Of a DNA stretch of 64,000 nt, positions 37,536 to 47,113 are shown one piece after another. Within the stretch, counting starts at the first letter, position 1, and every line of letters starts with the position of its first letter. A program made the position numbers and the translations under genes. The notes beneath the pieces are model-generated. The model saw only the letters and a program-made list of their open reading frames with translations, was not told the origin of the DNA and ran no database searches. Source of the stretch: Planctomycetaceae bacterium (GTDB lineage Bacteria > Planctomycetota > Planctomycetia > Planctomycetales > Planctomycetaceae); assembly GCA_020638955.1 (NCBI GenBank), contig JACKHO010000010.1, forward strand, positions 1-64,000, read 5' to 3'.

Positions 37536-38705
37536 ATGAATCGACGCCATGCACTGCAAGCCATGTTGGCCGCCGGAACCACCTGCCTTGGCCTGGGACT
37601 GAATCGAGTTGCCTTCGCTGCAGCGCCTGGGTTTGAGGTGCGGGACATCCGTTCGATCAGTCAGCCAACTGACCGTTACTACGGCTGGCCGACGTTGGCT
37701 AAGCGGGCGAATGGCGAGCTGCTGGTTGTAGCGTCGGGGGGACGACATCGGCATGTGTGTCCGTTCGGCCGCGTTGATTTAATTCAGTCCTCCGACAACG
37801 GCGACTCCTGGACCTTCGCTCGCACCATTTACGACGGCCCCATCGACGACCGCGATGCCGGTCTCATCGAAACACCAAATGGCACGTTGCTGGCCACAAC
37901 GTTTACGTCGCTCGCTTATCTGCCCACGTACAAGAAGGCCTTGGAAACTGCGGGAACGAATGCTCAGTCCATGCCAGCAGAGGAACTGACACAGTGGAAG
38001 GGAGCTCACGGACGGCTGCCTGAGGGGGAGCATGAAAAGCATCTCGGCAGCTGGATGATTCGGTCCGAAGATGGCGGCATTAGTTGGGGCTCGCCGTATC
38101 GTGTCCCGTTGAATAGTCCTCACGGGCCCGTTGTCATTTCCAAAGGACGACTGCTCTATGCCGGCAAGGCACTCTGGACGGACGACAATCGTGTCGGCGT
38201 CTGCCAGTCGACCGATGACGGCAAAACGTGGCAATGGCTCAGTGACATTCCCACGCGTGAGGGAGACAATCATCGGGAATACCACGAGCTGCACGCGGTC
38301 GAAGCGGCGTCAGGTCGATTGATTGTGCAAATCCGAAATCACAACTCACCGAAAGCCGGCGAGACGTTGCAGTCGCACTCCGATGACGGCGGCAAGACCT
38401 GGACTGTTCCGCGAAGTATTGGCGTGTGGGGTCTGCCCTCCCATTTGCTGAAACTGCAAGACGGTCGCCTGCTCATGAGCTACGGCCACCGCCGCGCGCC
38501 GCTGGGAATTCAGGTGCGACTCAGCGAAGACCATGGCGATTCGTGGTCCGAACCCATCATCCTCTACGGCGACGGCGCCTCAGGCGACCTCGGCTATCCC
38601 TCGACCATTCAATTCAAAGACGGTTCACTCTGCACAGTGTGGTACGAGGTTGTGAAAGGAAGTCCGTTGTCGCAGTTGAGAGCGGCGAGGTGGAAACTGG
38701 TTTGA
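37536..38705 (+). CDS. Exo-alpha-sialidase-like protein with BNR/Asp-box repeats
   Basis: A 389-aa protein with a Tat-like or Sec leader (MNRRHALQAMLAAGTTCLG...AFAA). At least five Asp-box repeats of the form SxDxGxxW are visible (SSDNGDSW, SEDGGISW, STDDGKTW, SDDGGKTW, SEDHGDSW), as in six-bladed sialidase propellers. The usual arginine triad cannot be confirmed by eye. Planctomycetes carry many such proteins with unproven substrates. SASA and AGE genes elsewhere in the window fit amino-sugar scavenging. Confidence 0.85.
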   Translation: MNRRHALQAMLAAGTTCLGLGLNRVAFAAAPGFEVRDIRSISQPTDRYYGWPTLAKRANGELLVVASGGRHRHVCPFGRVDLIQSSDNGDSWTFARTIYDGPIDDRDAGLIETPNGTLLATTFTSLAYLPTYKKALETAGTNAQSMPAEELTQWKGAHGRLPEGEHEKHLGSWMIRSEDGGISWGSPYRVPLNSPHGPVVISKGRLLYAGKALWTDDNRVGVCQSTDDGKTWQWLSDIPTREGDNHREYHELHAVEAASGRLIVQIRNHNSPKAGETLQSHSDDGGKTWTVPRSIGVWGLPSHLLKLQDGRLLMSYGHRRAPLGIQVRLSEDHGDSWSEPIILYGDGASGDLGYPSTIQFKDGSLCTVWYEVVKGSPLSQLRAARWKLV

Positions 38706-38777
38706 TTGCAAGGTAGAACTCAGTCGTTCTTGAAACGTGAATCGGGCACAGCGTCAGCCCACTGAAGACGCATTCCA

Positions 38778-38993
38778 ATGACCGTTTGTGTTGTCGTTCG
38801 TGACGACGAAACACTCCATCAGGCCGTTCACAGATTCCGACTCCTTTGCCGCCGCTTCGGAGTGCCACATGGTGGCTACATCCGAATGGCTGACCGCAAT
38901 CGGCAGAAATCCTTTTACGAAAGTAAGGGAGTGAAGCGACATCGCCAGCGTCGGATTGCCAAAGGGAATTGTCGCCTATACTCTCGGTCATGA
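38778..38993 (+). CDS. rpsU: Divergent bacterial ribosomal protein bS21-like
   Basis: A 71-aa very basic protein. It matches the layout of bS21: an N-terminal acidic start (VVVRDDETLHQAVHRFRLLC) corresponding to the ENEPFDVALRRFKRSC region, then GV, the FYE box (KSFYESKGVKRHRQRRIAK) and a basic tail ending in RLYS. The central linker is longer than in proteobacteria. The match is by eye and could be chance in such a short basic protein. It is a stand-alone gene, 72 bp after the sialidase gene; an antisense frame covers the same bases. Confidence 0.55.
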   Translation: MTVCVVVRDDETLHQAVHRFRLLCRRFGVPHGGYIRMADRNRQKSFYESKGVKRHRQRRIAKGNCRLYSRS

Positions 38994-39055
38994 CTCACCG
39001 GGATTGCCCGGGGCCTTACGGCCCTCGGCTCAAGTAGCGATTCGCCCGAAAAACC

Positions 39056-39197
39056 TGTAGGGTGGGTGAAGTTCGCCCAGAACAAAGCGGTGCGTTACGC
39101 AAGTCATCCGACGTGAAAAACTGTCTGTAAGTTTGGTATGGTCTGATCGGCGAACGTAACCCACCATAATGCGGCGACCTGCTCCACACACCCTACA
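39056..39197 (+). repeat. MITE-like intergenic repeat (GTAGGGTGGGT type), copy 1
   Basis: About 142 bp with terminal inverted repeats TGTAGGGTG (39056-39064) and CACCCTACA (39189-39197) and inner arms GTTCGCC/GGCGAAC next to GGGTG/ACCCACC. The same left and inner parts occur at 60239-60381, and the left end alone at 40380. No coding potential. Confidence 0.8.
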
Positions 39198-39274
39198 GAA
39201 CCCAAGGAGAATCCGGGTTTGTGGTTTCAAACGCAGCCTCGACCGAAATCAACCAGAGCTCAGCAGGATAAGCC

Positions 39275-40345
39275 GTGTTTAAGAAGAGACATCCCACGGT
39301 TGGATCGCGTCCGGGTACGCTCGTCATTTCCAGCGACGCTCTCCCTCCGGTTATCAACCTGATGCGTTACTCGTCGCAGGGACCCGCAATTGAACGCCGC
39401 ATTGAGCACGCCACGGAGTTGAATGAACCGTTTCCTGAGCAAACGGTGACCTGGATTGATATTCAGGGGTTCGGGGATCATGACGTCATGAAACTCATTG
39501 GCGAACGCTTCGGGCTGCATCCTCTCATGCTGGAAGATGTCATCAACGTGCCGCATCGTCCCAAGGCGGAAGTGTACAACGACCAGTTGCTGCTCATCAT
39601 CAACATGATTCTCACCAGCGAAGAGACCATCGTTGAAATTGAACAGGTGAGCATTGTCCTCGGGAAGAATTACGTCATTACATTTCAAGACCGTCCGGGA
39701 GATGTCCTCGACCCCATCCGGAACAGAATTCGGCTGGAGACGGCCCCCATCAGACAGCATCAGGCAGACTTTCTGGCGTATGCCATTGCCGACACCATTG
39801 TCGACGCCTACTACCCGGCCCTGGAATTACTGGGAGACAAACTCGAGGACCTCGAAGAAGAAGTCGTCGCAAGTCCCACGACGAAGCTGCTGCATGAACT
39901 GAATCGACTGAAGAACCGGTTGGTGAATTTTCGGCGGGCGGTCTGGCCGCAGCGCGAGGCCATTAATTCCCTCATTCGTGACCATCACCTGCTGGTAAGT
40001 GAGCCGGTCCGGATTCACTTTCGCGACGTCTACGACCACTGCGTCCAGACATCGGAAGTGGTGGAAATGTACCGCGACATGGTCACCGGCATGCTCAATA
40101 CATACCTCACGTCCATTGCCAACCGAACCAATGACGTCATGAAGGTACTTACCATTGTCGCGACGATTTTCATCCCACTGACGTTCATCGCCGGTATTTA
40201 CGGCATGAATTTTCAACATATGCCCGAACTATCCACCCGCTGGGGATATCCCATCGTGTGGGTGGTGATGCTGCTCATTGCTGGCGGCATGCTCTATTTC
40301 TTCCGCAAACAGGGCTGGCTCGGCGGCGATGGAGACGAGGACTGA
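39275..40345 (+). CDS. corA: CorA-family magnesium/cobalt transporter
   Basis: A 356-aa protein starting with GTG at 39275 (AGGA nearby). It has the cytoplasmic alpha/beta funnel and the long helix, two C-terminal transmembrane segments, and the pore motif GMN in IYGMNFQHMP at about 309. The C-terminus (FFRKQGWLGGDGDED) is acidic. CorA channels take up Mg2+ along the membrane potential. The stop is about 35 bp before a solo end of the GTAGGG repeat. Confidence 0.95.
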   Translation: MFKKRHPTVGSRPGTLVISSDALPPVINLMRYSSQGPAIERRIEHATELNEPFPEQTVTWIDIQGFGDHDVMKLIGERFGLHPLMLEDVINVPHRPKAEVYNDQLLLIINMILTSEETIVEIEQVSIVLGKNYVITFQDRPGDVLDPIRNRIRLETAPIRQHQADFLAYAIADTIVDAYYPALELLGDKLEDLEEEVVASPTTKLLHELNRLKNRLVNFRRAVWPQREAINSLIRDHHLLVSEPVRIHFRDVYDHCVQTSEVVEMYRDMVTGMLNTYLTSIANRTNDVMKVLTIVATIFIPLTFIAGIYGMNFQHMPELSTRWGYPIVWVVMLLIAGGMLYFFRKQGWLGGDGDED

Positions 40346-40379
40346 CTCCCGCATTTCCAGCTTGACCGATGAGAGATTC

Positions 40380-40406
40380 GTAGGGAGGGTGAAGTCCGCG
40401 TCGGAC
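40380..40406 (+). repeat. Solo end of the GTAGGG-type repeat
   Basis: The sequence GTAGGGAGGGTGAAGTCCGC and the bases after it match the left end of the 60239 copy but the inner and right parts are missing. It lies between the convergent corA and symporter genes, so it could be a truncated or decayed copy. Confidence 0.55.
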
Positions 40407-40415
40407 AGGATGGTG

Positions 40416-41381
40416 CTACAAATCTGAAACGGCATCGGGTTGATTTGCAGCGGGCGTTTCATCGGGCGGTGCGAAATACGCAAACACCTGGGCAAGTGCG
40501 GTCCCCGTGAGCATGCAGCCGAAGGCATAGGCCGCACAGGGGAGGGCGATTTGCGGTCGGCCGTTAAACATGCCGACGGCAATACTGGCGCCGACCCCGG
40601 CGTTCTGCATGCCAACTTCGAGGATCAAAGCCACACGCATACCGCGCGGCAAATTCACGAGGCGAGCACCAATCCAACCGGCGGTGTAGCCGAGCAGGTT
40701 GAGTCCCAGCAAGGCAGGAATCAGTAAACCGTTGGCCTGCATCAGGCGGCTGCGGTTAAGGGCAATGACGACAGCAATAATCCACAGGATGGCCAGGTTC
40801 GCCATGTGACCGGCGAACTTCTTTGACAGGCTTCTCCACGACGTGACAGTCTGTGACAGAGTGAATCCCAGAATGACTGGGAGCACAACTTGCCAACTGA
40901 GGTCAACCGCGGCGCCGACGAGTTTTTCCTTGGCAATCGACTCCCCGAGAATGAGCCGCAGCGTCACAGGTACGAGCAGCGGGGACAGCAAGGTTGCGAG
41001 TGAGGTGAGCCCGACGGAATAACTGACATTTCCCTTGGCTGCGAGGGTCAGCACATTGGAGGCCATGGCACCGGGAACACAGCCGGCGAGTGCCAGACCA
41101 AAGCGAAGATCTTCCGGAAGTCCAAACAGACTGGCCATAGCCCACGCCAGGAATGGCATCGACGTGTATTGCACGAACGTGCCCCAGGCGACCAGCGGCC
41201 ACTTCCGTGAAACTGTTCGCACTTCATCGGCTGGCAGCAGGCTGCCGATACACAGCATGGTCAAGGCGACGATAAAGCCCAAAATCGGAACGGTCGCGAT
41301 AAAGGGATCGAACGGAAACGGCCAGACAGCGGCCACGAGGGACGAGAGCAACAGCCAGACGATGAGGAATCGTTGGAGCAT
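40416..41381 (-). CDS. Bile acid:sodium symporter (BASS) family protein
   Basis: A 321-aa membrane protein with about nine hydrophobic segments. Blocks such as FGLALAGCVPGAMASNVLTLAAKGNVSYSVGLTSLATLLSP and EVGMQNAGVGASIA are signatures of BASS/SBF transporters, including the cross-over helix region. Substrates vary (bile acids, pantoate, pyruvate). It may be co-transcribed with the MMPL gene upstream, which stops 16 bases before its start. Confidence 0.9.
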   Translation of the reverse strand: MLQRFLIVWLLLSSLVAAVWPFPFDPFIATVPILGFIVALTMLCIGSLLPADEVRTVSRKWPLVAWGTFVQYTSMPFLAWAMASLFGLPEDLRFGLALAGCVPGAMASNVLTLAAKGNVSYSVGLTSLATLLSPLLVPVTLRLILGESIAKEKLVGAAVDLSWQVVLPVILGFTLSQTVTSWRSLSKKFAGHMANLAILWIIAVVIALNRSRLMQANGLLIPALLGLNLLGYTAGWIGARLVNLPRGMRVALILEVGMQNAGVGASIAVGMFNGRPQIALPCAAYAFGCMLTGTALAQVFAYFAPPDETPAANQPDAVSDL

Positions 41382-41396
41382 GGTAGCTGTCTCGAC

Positions 41397-44192
41397 CTAC
41401 ATTCCCGGAGCGCGACGCAGCGGCTGATCGGTTGCTTCCGCTGAGGGAAAGCTCAGCACGTCGCTGTCGCTGGCTTCTTCCACTTTCTCCACGTCACTGG
41501 AAGGCGTCGCCGGTTTCGGCTCCTTCTGCGTGGTGCGTTCGATAATTGCACCCAGCCAGCCCACCAGGAGTGCGGGAAGTAGCACGACGTCCGCAATGAG
41601 AGCAACAACAACCAATGCGGCCATCAGCCAACCGAAACGGCTAATCAGCAGCAGGTCCGCTCCAAACAGGAGTGACATCCCTACCGCAATAGCAATGCTC
41701 GTTTGCCACATCGCCGGACCGCAATGATTCAGCGCCTTCACGACAGCTTCCTCACGCGACAATCCTGATCGAATTCCTTCCTGGAACCAGGTAAGCAAAT
41801 GCAAGGTTCCGTCGATGGCAATACCCAAGGCGACAGATGCCGTAATCATCGTGCCAATGTCGACCGGAATACCCGCCCAGGCAACGAGACCAAAGACGAC
41901 CCCCACTGGAAACAGGTTGGGCAGCATGGCCAATAAGCCTGAAATGGGATGCCGTAGCAGCACAATCATAATGATGGCAATGAGGCCGAAAGCGAGTGCA
42001 AAGCTCCGGATGAGACTTTCCAGCACCGCTTCCTGGGTTCGTAGGAATAGCGGCACCATACCAGTGACGACAAAATCGACACCCTGCTGCTGATCCATTT
42101 CCGACTGAGCGATATGGTTGAGTTCATCAACCAGGACGCCGTAGTTCAAATCGTTCAGCACGGCGGTCTGACAACGAATCCGCCACAGCTCGTCGCCCTC
42201 TGCAAAGTCCAAATTGAGCCGGTCGGTGTGAACGCTCAACGGCTGTGTCGCTCGTGTGGCCAATGGCTTAGTTTGCTCGATGTTGTCGACGAAAATCCCT
42301 TTGTCGGTGCGACGGACCAGCAGCATATACCGGGCAGAAGCTTCCGGGTCGGGGCTGACCGGTCGAAAGTCGGCGAGTGACAATGTGCCACTCACGCTGG
42401 GATGCGCCGCCAGTTTCTCTTCCAGGCGACGCACAATTTCCATGCGTTGCAGTACGTTGAGTTGCGGTGTTGTATCTGCAGACTCGTCGTAGTCAGGGTC
42501 CGTAACGTCAACTTCTGGCTGCTTGGGGAACCGTACAACAACTTCAGCGGAGACAATGCCAGCCAGACTTTCTTCCAGAAATTCGTAGTCCTGATACAAC
42601 TGCGTTTTGGGTGGGAAGTAACGAATGAGTTTGGTCTCGGTCTCGAACCATCGCAGTCCGTAAATGGAGCCAGCGAACACTGCCAGGCAAACCACGACAA
42701 CGGCTGTCGAGTGCCGCACAAGCCAGCGACCAAAGTTCTCCCAGGCATTGGCATGACTGGCTGCAGTTGTCTTCGATTCCGCTTTCCCTGGCCAGACGGC
42801 GAGCATGGCGGGGAATCCAAACAGCACCATGCCCAGCGACATAATGCATCCAATCGAAGAATAAATGCCGAAGTCTTTCACCGGGTTCAACACGCTGGTG
42901 AGCAACGACGCCATCCCAACGGCGGTCGTCACACTCGCCAGCATACAGGGCATCCAGGCGAGTTTGACTGAACGCGCAATCGCATTCGCCGGATTCACCT
43001 GAACTTCATGTTTCCAGTAATTCGCCAAGTGAATCGCGCCCGATGTGGTCAGCACCATCAGCAGGTTGGGAAGGACGATGAGCACCATGTTCAGCGACTT
43101 GCCGGTCGCCGGAATAAGAGCCACCACAGCCATGGTGATGTACATCGAAGCCACGAGCACGAGCGATGCCAGTCGAAAGCTGCGCAATAGCAGAAATGCG
43201 AGCAGAACCGTCGCCAGCGTGGAGAGAATAATCGGCGACCGTTTGTGAACCATCCACGCGGGATATTCTTCATTCCAGACGGCTCGGCCCGCTTCGCTGT
43301 TGAGTCGAAACCGACTCACGGCTCCGCCGCCCATGTGCAACTTCTCGCGAGGAATGCCCGCCGCGACAGCCGCTTCGTAAATATGAGTGAACAACGGCTT
43401 CAGCTGGTTGTCTGCCTCGGGGGTGAGTCCCACGGAAATCGCTACCGGTGCTCCAGGTGAATAGAAGCAGTCCTCGACAATATCCAGGCCGCGTGCGATT
43501 TCCTGGACTTCCGATGAAGCGGTTGAACCATAAGTCAAACTGGTCGCCCGCAGTTGGACATCATGTTCCGGGAATGTCACGAGTGACTCGGTTTCGACTT
43601 CATCATCATCGGCCACCGGCGGCACGGAAAGTTCCTGAGGCGGCAGGAATGTCAGTTCGATATCGAGGCCCGCTTCGTCAATGGCCTGTTGCAACGCGGC
43701 CTGCGCTGCACCCGGATTCTGACGCCCCTCGTCAGTCCAGCGTACTTTGAGAAACCCGGGGCCAATGAGGACTCCGGTCATCCGAGCGAGGGCATCTTCG
43801 GGATCGATTTTGTTCCCGATCATCGTCTCCAAGGCCTGATGCGGCGTGCCCACGTTCGCGATGAGTTGTTCGGGATGTCGCTCGGCAAACTGCTCCGCGA
43901 ATTCCCCCTGTCCGAGCAACGCGTCGGAGAAGCGGTCAACCCGCGGATCGACGAGCGAACTTCCCTCCCACGAAATCAGCACACGGCTTTCGTTCTCGAA
44001 GTGCTCATGAAACCATTCGAGGACTTGCGCATCGGGGTCGTCTGCCGGGAGCCAACTGGTGACGTCATTCTCCAGTCGAACTTCGGACAGTCCAATGAAA
44101 ATGAACGGGGCGGCGAAAAACATCGCCACCACAATCCAGAGGGTCAGCCCCTGCCCCCACGGGTCTCGGTATGTAAAGAATCGTTCAATCAT
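41397..44192 (-). CDS. MMPL/RND-family membrane transporter
   Basis: A 931-aa protein from ATG 44192 (MIERFFTYRDPW); an ATG at 44210 adds six residues. Each half has one N-terminal membrane helix, a large outside loop and five grouped helices, giving about 12. Blocks like LVLVASMYITMAVVALIPA and the second-half VALGIAIDGTLHLLTWF are typical of MMPL/RND proteins. No AcrA-like partner is adjacent, so it probably exports lipids or hydrophobic compounds. The C-terminal tail is acidic and rich in Ser and Pro. Confidence 0.9.
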   Translation of the reverse strand: MIERFFTYRDPWGQGLTLWIVVAMFFAAPFIFIGLSEVRLENDVTSWLPADDPDAQVLEWFHEHFENESRVLISWEGSSLVDPRVDRFSDALLGQGEFAEQFAERHPEQLIANVGTPHQALETMIGNKIDPEDALARMTGVLIGPGFLKVRWTDEGRQNPGAAQAALQQAIDEAGLDIELTFLPPQELSVPPVADDDEVETESLVTFPEHDVQLRATSLTYGSTASSEVQEIARGLDIVEDCFYSPGAPVAISVGLTPEADNQLKPLFTHIYEAAVAAGIPREKLHMGGGAVSRFRLNSEAGRAVWNEEYPAWMVHKRSPIILSTLATVLLAFLLLRSFRLASLVLVASMYITMAVVALIPATGKSLNMVLIVLPNLLMVLTTSGAIHLANYWKHEVQVNPANAIARSVKLAWMPCMLASVTTAVGMASLLTSVLNPVKDFGIYSSIGCIMSLGMVLFGFPAMLAVWPGKAESKTTAASHANAWENFGRWLVRHSTAVVVVCLAVFAGSIYGLRWFETETKLIRYFPPKTQLYQDYEFLEESLAGIVSAEVVVRFPKQPEVDVTDPDYDESADTTPQLNVLQRMEIVRRLEEKLAAHPSVSGTLSLADFRPVSPDPEASARYMLLVRRTDKGIFVDNIEQTKPLATRATQPLSVHTDRLNLDFAEGDELWRIRCQTAVLNDLNYGVLVDELNHIAQSEMDQQQGVDFVVTGMVPLFLRTQEAVLESLIRSFALAFGLIAIIMIVLLRHPISGLLAMLPNLFPVGVVFGLVAWAGIPVDIGTMITASVALGIAIDGTLHLLTWFQEGIRSGLSREEAVVKALNHCGPAMWQTSIAIAVGMSLLFGADLLLISRFGWLMAALVVVALIADVVLLPALLVGWLGAIIERTTQKEPKPATPSSDVEKVEEASDSDVLSFPSAEATDQPLRRAPGM

Positions 44193-44291
44193 GTATTTGT
44201 CATCCCGCATCGAAACGCGAGATGATTTTGATTCGCAACTTCACGGAGGAAAAATTCCGCGAAGTGCTGCAAATGCAGAAGGGATGAAAGC

Positions 44292-45092
44292 CTATAGCAT
44301 GACCCGAAGTCCGTCGTATGCAAGCTCAACATGGTCCGGCAGGCGACGATTCGTTGCCTCATGATCCAACGTATGGGAGATATGAGTCAGGTAAGCCTTT
44401 CGGGGGCGGAGGTCGGAAATCGCCTCCAAAGCTTGTTCAATGTTGAAATGGGTCGGATGCGGTTCGTCTCTGATGGCGCCGAGAATCAGTACGTCAAGGT
44501 CCTGCAACTGTTTGCGCGATTCGTCTGGGATTTCACTGACATCGGTGCAGAATGCGACATTATTCACGCGAAATCCCAGGATGGGAAGCTTCCCGTGAAT
44601 CAGGCGGATGGGCGTAATGGTCACGCCACAAGCGTCAAATGGTGTGGTGGAAATACGCCGAAATTCCAGCCTCGGCTTCGAGTGCAGAGTCGCTCCATCG
44701 CAGAAGGCGTAGGAAAACGTCTGCCGAACTGTGGCCTCCACGGCCTCTTCGCAGTACAGCGGAATTGCCGCTTTTTTCTTGAATCCGAAAATTCGTAAAT
44801 CGTCAATGCCGAGAATGTGGTCGGCATGGGCGTGTGTGTAAACCACCCCTTCAATGTCGAGCACGTCGGCCCGCACCAGTTGCAGCCGCAGCTCCTGGCT
44901 GGTGTCGATCAGCAGATTTCCTTGCCCAGTCTGAATGACCACGCCGGTTCTGGTTCTGTGATTCTTTGGATCAGTCGACCGGCACACGTCACATGTGCAT
45001 CCCACCATCGGAACTCCCATGCTCGTTCCGGTCCCGGTGAGTAACAGGGACGGAAGGGTGGGGGTGTCGTTGGCAGATGCGTCAGATGTCAT
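44292..45092 (-). CDS. MBL-fold metallo-hydrolase, PhnP-like
   Basis: A 266-aa metallo-beta-lactamase-fold enzyme. The start region SLLLTGTGTSMGVPMVGCTCDVC includes a zinc-type CxCxxC, as in PhnP-like phosphodiesterases. The metal motif is THAHADHILGIDDLRIF, and later HGKLPILGFRVNN and LDVLILGAIRDEPHPTHF hold other ligands. Family members cleave cyclic phosphodiesters; the actual substrate here is open. It is 99 bp from the MMPL gene on the same strand. Confidence 0.88.
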   Translation of the reverse strand: MTSDASANDTPTLPSLLLTGTGTSMGVPMVGCTCDVCRSTDPKNHRTRTGVVIQTGQGNLLIDTSQELRLQLVRADVLDIEGVVYTHAHADHILGIDDLRIFGFKKKAAIPLYCEEAVEATVRQTFSYAFCDGATLHSKPRLEFRRISTTPFDACGVTITPIRLIHGKLPILGFRVNNVAFCTDVSEIPDESRKQLQDLDVLILGAIRDEPHPTHFNIEQALEAISDLRPRKAYLTHISHTLDHEATNRRLPDHVELAYDGLRVML

Positions 45093-45295
45093 GGCAACGC
45101 ACTCTAGCGGAGTCGTTCGTCTCGTACCACTTTCGACCCTGCTGCAGAGGTGACGCCGGGCGGGATTGTCGTATCATTGGTCCCAGTCAGGAAATAATCT
45201 CCAATTCGACTGGCAATGTGCCGTGAAATAGATATATTGTCTGTTGTTGGTTCTCGTTCGTTCCCCGTAGCCCAAATCAATTCATTTCCGTTTCA

Positions 45296-47113
45296 ATGAC
45301 CGAGACGCTCTGGAAGCTGCAAGACGTACAGCTCGGCGGTGTGGGACGCCCACGCCTGAGTGATGTGTCGTTGGAGATTCCGACGGGCGTAATCGCGGTT
45401 TTGGGCCTTTCCGGGGCGGGTAAAACATCACTGCTGAACATTCTCGCCCGGTTCGAGAAGCCCGATGAAGGAAGCGTGACGTTTCTCAAAAACACGGAGA
45501 GCCGCCTACCCGTTTACTGGTCGCCGTCAGACAACGGTCTCTGGCCACATTTGACGGCGTGGCAGCATTTGGAGGTCGTCTGCGACTCCCCCGATCAATG
45601 GCTCCAGCGTTTTGATTTGACAGAAGTGGCGAACGCGCTGCCAGAAACATTGTCGATGGGCGAACGCTCGCGGCTTTCGGTCGCACGTGCACTCGCCACA
45701 AATACAACAGCTCTGATTTTTGACGAGCCGCTCAATCATGTCGACCGGGCAAGACTGCACGGCTATTGGGATGTCATTTGCAGGACGTGCGCGGAACGGA
45801 ATACATCGCTGCTGTTCTCATCGCACGATCCCGCCATTGTGCTGCGCCATGCCAGTCATGTCATTTGCCTTGATGACTCTCGCGTCATTTGGGAGGGGCG
45901 AACCGAAGATTTATATCAGCAGCCCGAATCGGAGCAGCTTGGCTGGTTTCTCGGTCCGTTGAACTGGTTCACGACGGAAGAAGCCAAAACCTGGCTCGGC
46001 ATGGAGACGGCCCAACCCGTTCCGCTCAGGCCCGAACGACTCGAAATCTGTCCTGCAGATGACGGACCTCTCGTTGTTGAATCGGTCCATGCCAGTGGAT
46101 CCATTGGCGAAACGGAACTGACAGTACATGACGAAGGTGAATCACGGCGGGTGTTTCATCGTGCCGTGGGGAACGTGCTGCAGCAGGGAGCCCGAGCCGC
46201 ATTACGTGTCTGCATGGCTCTGTTGCTGATGTTTCTGCTTGGGATCATGCAGGGCTGCGAAGACAGCGAAGCTTCACTCATCATGCCCGTGTCGGAATTT
46301 GTACCAATTTCCTTTCCGGCAGAAGGTGCCAAGTTGCCCGCCCCGCGCGGGCTCACGTTCAGTCCTGATGGCGAACTCTACACGCTCGACGACGTTGGCC
46401 GCGTGCTGGTCTACGACATCGAAGGAAAGTTGGCTCGCAAATGGTGGATGCCCGAGTACTCCGTCGGACGCCCCGAGGGTGTGTGCGTCATGCACGACGG
46501 ACGCATTGTCGTGGCCGACACGCACTACAATCAGTGCGTGTACTTTGACACCGAGGGGAAAGTCCTCGGGAAATTCGGTTCGTTTGGTGAAGAACTCGGA
46601 CAGTTCATTTATCCCATCGCCATTACACAGGACGACGAAGGGAACCTGTACGTCGCCGAGAATGGCGGGAACGACCGCATTCAGAAGTTCACCAAAGACG
46701 GTGAAATCATCAAACAAATTGGGACGTGTGGCGTCGAGCCGGGCGAGTTTCAAAGGCCGAGCGGCGTCGTGTGGTGGGAGGACAAGCTCTACGTCGCCGA
46801 CGCCTTCAACAACCGCGTGTTGCAATTCACCGACGACGGCGCCTTCGAGCAAGTCATTGCCGATGCAGAATCCGCTGGCCTCCACTATCCTTACGACTTG
46901 GCCATGGGGCCAGATCAGACCCTCTATGTTGTGGAGTACGGAGCAGGACGCGTGACTCACATCGACTTGAATGGAACGCTGCTGGGGCAGTTCGGCCAGG
47001 AAGGTCGCGGTGACGGCGAATTCTGGACACCGTGGGGATTAGCTGTCCGTCATGATGGAACGGTCTTCGTCGCAGATACTGGTAACCGCAGGATGGTGGA
47101 GTTAAAGCCATGA
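45296..47113 (+). CDS. ABC-type ATPase / membrane segment / NHL-propeller fusion
   Basis: A 605-aa single frame. Residues 1-220 form an ABC ATPase: Walker A GLSGAGKTS (37-45), signature LSMGE (119-123, usually LSGGQ), Walker B ALIFDE (139-144), H-loop His177. The Q-loop glutamine is replaced by Ser78. Residues 240-290 look like a TOBE-type domain. At 303-320 a hydrophobic segment ends GIMQGC, resembling a lipoprotein leader, with Arg before and acidic residues after it, predicting cytoplasmic ATPase and external C-terminus. Residues 345-605 are NHL-type repeats. An internal ATG at 46214 could make a free lipoprotein, but no ribosome site is near. Confidence 0.85.
   Translation: MTETLWKLQDVQLGGVGRPRLSDVSLEIPTGVIAVLGLSGAGKTSLLNILARFEKPDEGSVTFLKNTESRLPVYWSPSDNGLWPHLTAWQHLEVVCDSPDQWLQRFDLTEVANALPETLSMGERSRLSVARALATNTTALIFDEPLNHVDRARLHGYWDVICRTCAERNTSLLFSSHDPAIVLRHASHVICLDDSRVIWEGRTEDLYQQPESEQLGWFLGPLNWFTTEEAKTWLGMETAQPVPLRPERLEICPADDGPLVVESVHASGSIGETELTVHDEGESRRVFHRAVGNVLQQGARAALRVCMALLLMFLLGIMQGCEDSEASLIMPVSEFVPISFPAEGAKLPAPRGLTFSPDGELYTLDDVGRVLVYDIEGKLARKWWMPEYSVGRPEGVCVMHDGRIVVADTHYNQCVYFDTEGKVLGKFGSFGEELGQFIYPIAITQDDEGNLYVAENGGNDRIQKFTKDGEIIKQIGTCGVEPGEFQRPSGVVWWEDKLYVADAFNNRVLQFTDDGAFEQVIADAESAGLHYPYDLAMGPDQTLYVVEYGAGRVTHIDLNGTLLGQFGQEGRGDGEFWTPWGLAVRHDGTVFVADTGNRRMVELKP

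Noticed and set aside
38614..38991. A 125-aa minus-strand frame
   Set aside because: It overlaps the sialidase end and the bS21-like gene antisense; the plus-strand match to bS21 is better.
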